Part shown: positions 62,032-64,000 of the stretch, in pieces | How the letters are laid out: every line of letters starts with the position of its first letter | Numbering within the stretch: the first letter of the stretch is position 1 | Source of the DNA: Flavobacterium lindanitolerans | GTDB taxonomy: Bacteria; Bacteroidota; Bacteroidia; Flavobacteriales; Flavobacteriaceae | NCBI RefSeq assembly: GCF_002846575.1 | Contig: NZ_PJND01000007.1 | Span: 186,001 to 250,000 of the forward strand | DNA: 64,000 nucleotides | Direction: 5' to 3' | Notes under the pieces: model-generated | What the model was told of the DNA's origin: nothing | The model's input: the letters and a program-made list of their open reading frames with translations, nothing else | The model's database searches: none | Made by a program: the position numbers and the translations under genes

Positions 62032-63012
62032 TTGATTGCAGCATCAGACATATTCAGTATTTCCAACAATAAGCAGTTTGAAAAAATAGCCCTGAAAGTA
62101 TTCCGGTTCCAATACGACAACAATAGCGTATATCGTGAATTCTGCCAGTTTTTGAATGTCGAAAAACAACAGGTGAAAACACTGCAGCAGATTCCGTTTC
62201 TGCCAATACAGTTTTTCAAGAGTCATGAGGTTTTGTCTTCAACCGAAAAAATTCAGGAAACGTTTACGAGTTCCGGAACGACAGGAATGTCAACCAGCAG
62301 GCACTTTATTACCGATATTACTTTATACGAAGAAAGCTATCAAAAAGGATTCGCGCAATTTTACGGAAATATTGAAAATTATGCCGTGCTCGCCCTTCTG
62401 CCTTCTTATCTGGAAAGGGAAGGTTCTTCGCTTATCTATATGGTTGACGACCTGATTAAGCTGTCAAACCATCCGGAAAGCGGTTTCTACCTCAACAATT
62501 ATGACGACCTGATTCAAAAATTACTTCAGCTTGATAAAGCTGGCGAAAATATAATTTTAATTGGCGTAACCTATGCACTGCTTGACCTTATTGAAAAGCA
62601 ACAATTCCATCTGAAAAACACTATCATCATGGAAACCGGAGGCATGAAAGGAAAACGCAAGGAAATGATTCGGGAGGAACTTCATGAATTGCTCTGCAAA
62701 GGATTTGGCGTTAACGCTATTCATTCAGAATACGGAATGACAGAACTGCTGTCACAGGCCTATTCTCTTGGCAACGGAATCTTTGAATGCCCAAACTGGA
62801 TGCAGGTACTTATCCGCGATACTGAAGACGCGCTGTCCTATGTTGAAAATGGAAAAACCGGCGGTATAAATGTTATTGACCTCGCCAATATCAATTCGTG
62901 CTCTTTTATTGCCACACAGGATTTGGGAAAAAAACAACCCAACAATTCATTTGAAGTATTGGGCCGTTTTGATAATTCTGATATTCGCGGATGCAATCTG
63001 ATGGTGCTGTAA
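62032..63012 (+). CDS. LuxE-like acyl-protein synthetase family protein
   Basis: A 326-aa cytoplasmic protein of the LuxE/acyl-protein synthetase family (adenylate-forming). The nucleotide motif is TFTSSGTTGMSTSRH, followed by YSLGNGIFECPNW-type and RFDNSDIRGCNLMV endings typical of the group. In bioluminescence operons LuxE activates fatty acids as acyl-AMP and passes them to an internal Cys, but there are no luxCDAB genes here, so the acyl acceptor is unknown. The start is TTG at 62032; no ATG exists before the conserved region. It converges with the transporter gene with four bases between. Confidence 0.8.
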   Translation: MIAASDIFSISNNKQFEKIALKVFRFQYDNNSVYREFCQFLNVEKQQVKTLQQIPFLPIQFFKSHEVLSSTEKIQETFTSSGTTGMSTSRHFITDITLYEESYQKGFAQFYGNIENYAVLALLPSYLEREGSSLIYMVDDLIKLSNHPESGFYLNNYDDLIQKLLQLDKAGENIILIGVTYALLDLIEKQQFHLKNTIIMETGGMKGKRKEMIREELHELLCKGFGVNAIHSEYGMTELLSQAYSLGNGIFECPNWMQVLIRDTEDALSYVENGKTGGINVIDLANINSCSFIATQDLGKKQPNNSFEVLGRFDNSDIRGCNLMVL

Positions 63013-63016
63013 CGGT

Positions 63017-64000
63017 CTAATAATAACCAATAACTTTCATCCACAGACCACCAACAACCATATAAATCACGAGCATAATTACACCCGTAATCAGACCTTT
63101 TGTCCACCAGTTTTTGATATCCACAAATCCGCTTCCAAAGAAAACCGGAGCCGGACCATGTCCGTAATGGGTTAGCGTACCATAAAATGAACCACAGAAT
63201 CCTAACATAAATGCCAATAGCAGTCCCGGAATTCCTATAGAAACCCCAACGCCCAGTAATGCGGCATACATCGCCGCCACATGCGCCGTAGCACTTGCAA
63301 AAAGGTAATGGCTCAGGAAATAAACAATCATAATAACAGGAAAAGCAATCTGCCAGCTTAAATCTCCAATCTTGGTTTTTATCAATTCACTAAACCAGCC
63401 TATAAAACCCAGTTCGTTGAGAGAACTGGCCATCATGACCAAAACGGCAAACCAAACGATAGTATCCCAAGCGCCTTTTTCTGCTTTAACATCTTCCCAC
63501 GTAAGTACAGAAGTCAATAGTAATAGCACAAGCCCAAGAAAAGCTGTAGTTGTAGCATCAATACCGAATAAATCTCCTGTAATCCATAAAAACAACAATA
63601 CGGCGAAAGCCAAAAGCATGAGCCATTCATTTTTTGTAACCGGTCCCATCTCCGCCAGTTTTTGTTTGGCAAGTGCCGGTGCATCACCTGTCTTTTTTAG
63701 TTCCGGGGGATATACTTTATATAAAACCATAGGAATCACAAAAAAGGCAACAAGACCCGGTACAATTCCGGCAATTGCCCATGACATCCAAGTAATATGA
63801 ATACCCAAATCAGCTGCAAACTTTTGGCACATGGGATTGCTTGCTGTTCCGGTCAGGAACATAGATGAAGCTATCAGGTTCATGTTATAACTGTTCAGCG
63901 TAAGAAAGGAGCCCAGTTTCCTATGTGTTTCCGGCTTGTCCGGAACCGAATCAAAACTTATGGACATGGATTTCATAATCGGATAAATAATTCCGCCTCC
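63017..64000 (-). CDS. DASS (SLC13-like) dicarboxylate/anion transporter, partial (cut by window end)
   Basis: The visible 328 codons are the C-terminal two thirds of a DASS-family carrier (family length about 470-490 aa). Seen: FLTGTASNPMCQKFAADLGI, containing the substrate-binding SN-P turn of the first repeat; KVYPPELKKT; and the second repeat ASATAHVAAMYAALLG. This subgroup resembles bacterial citrate/tartrate/2-oxoglutarate antiporters (CitT, TtdT-like). An internal Met at 63976 is not the start; the frame stays open to the window end and begins GGGIIYPI. No binding-protein or metabolic partner is visible. Confidence 0.85.
   Translation of the reverse strand, partial: GGGIIYPIMKSMSISFDSVPDKPETHRKLGSFLTLNSYNMNLIASSMFLTGTASNPMCQKFAADLGIHITWMSWAIAGIVPGLVAFFVIPMVLYKVYPPELKKTGDAPALAKQKLAEMGPVTKNEWLMLLAFAVLLFLWITGDLFGIDATTTAFLGLVLLLLTSVLTWEDVKAEKGAWDTIVWFAVLVMMASSLNELGFIGWFSELIKTKIGDLSWQIAFPVIMIVYFLSHYLFASATAHVAAMYAALLGVGVSIGIPGLLLAFMLGFCGSFYGTLTHYGHGPAPVFFGSGFVDIKNWWTKGLITGVIMLVIYMVVGGLWMKVIGYY

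Noticed and set aside
1..64000. Prophage, integrative element or insertion sequence
   Set aside because: No integrase, transposase, phage structural gene, att-like repeat next to tRNA-Asp, or composition break was seen; the repeat proteins resemble tail fibres but have signal peptides.

Overview
The window looks like chromosome of a Flavobacterium-type member of the Bacteroidota (Flavobacteriales). The evidence is AT-rich DNA, promoters with a TAnnTTTG -7 element, many signal peptides ending in A/S-Q, many proteins ending in type IX secretion (T9SS) sorting domains, lipoproteins with acidic residues after the lipid Cys, a TonB-dependent receptor, a DnaE with a fused exonuclease, and RimM, S16 and TrmB proteins of flavobacterial type. 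I see no rRNA operon, insertion sequence, prophage or CRISPR array. One tRNA (Asp) is present. Both window ends cut a gene.

Layout. 1-4336 is a compact minus-strand run: ruvC, hemW, a cyclase-family hydrolase, a GNAT acetyltransferase, an MmcQ/YjbR protein, a PH/SHOCT protein and a FabZ-like dehydratase cut by the edge. 4359-7453 has a membrane flippase-like protein coupled to a GT2 glycosyltransferase, a small lipoprotein and a DUF456 protein. 7482-9498 has tRNA-Asp, a DUF58 protein and a surface lipoprotein. 9577-12360 is a two-component pair (LytTR regulator and TPR-sensor kinase) preceded by a perfect 20-bp tandem repeat. 12365-17982 holds trxA, dnaE and a lipoprotein. 18138-20063 is rpsP-rimM-trmN6. 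20097-20348 encodes a small bacteriocin-like leader peptide. 20588-22724 holds a glutaryl-CoA dehydrogenase and a DUF3050 protein. 22931-28860 holds two secreted M43 zinc metalloproteases with nearly identical T9SS tails. 28910-31964 is a ferredoxin, ferredoxin reductase, NifU-like and Mrp/ApbC group for electron transfer and Fe-S work.

32119-43603 is an integrated efflux locus. A six-gene minus-strand operon (HlyD-like adaptor, a small secreted protein, an ABC ATPase, two MacB-like permeases, a TolC-like channel) diverges from a sigma-54 response regulator and its kinase. The shared intergenic region carries two equally spaced TGTCC-N6-GAACA half-palindromes and a sigma-54-like promoter. 43700-47369 holds aqpZ, an alkyltransferase-like protein, a LysE-type exporter, trmB and a glycosyltransferase. 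47343-53374 holds a PhoR/PhoB-like pair diverging from a TonB-dependent receptor and a beta-helix lipoprotein.

53478-61935 is a run of nine secreted or surface genes and is the most unusual part. It starts with three T9SS proteins, one of them nearly all sorting domain. Then come four paralogous 16/17-residue-repeat proteins (YadA-head-like). Two of these are each followed, with only one or two bases between stop and start, by a T9SS protein built as [variable N-terminal domain]-[3-coathanger-like domain]-[sorting domain]. In one copy the variable domain is a von Willebrand factor A domain; in the other it is an unrecognised beta-rich domain. This duplicated fibre-plus-T9SS-partner cassette is my best candidate for an undescribed system. 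The window closes with a LuxE-like acyl-protein synthetase and the end of a DASS-family anion transporter.
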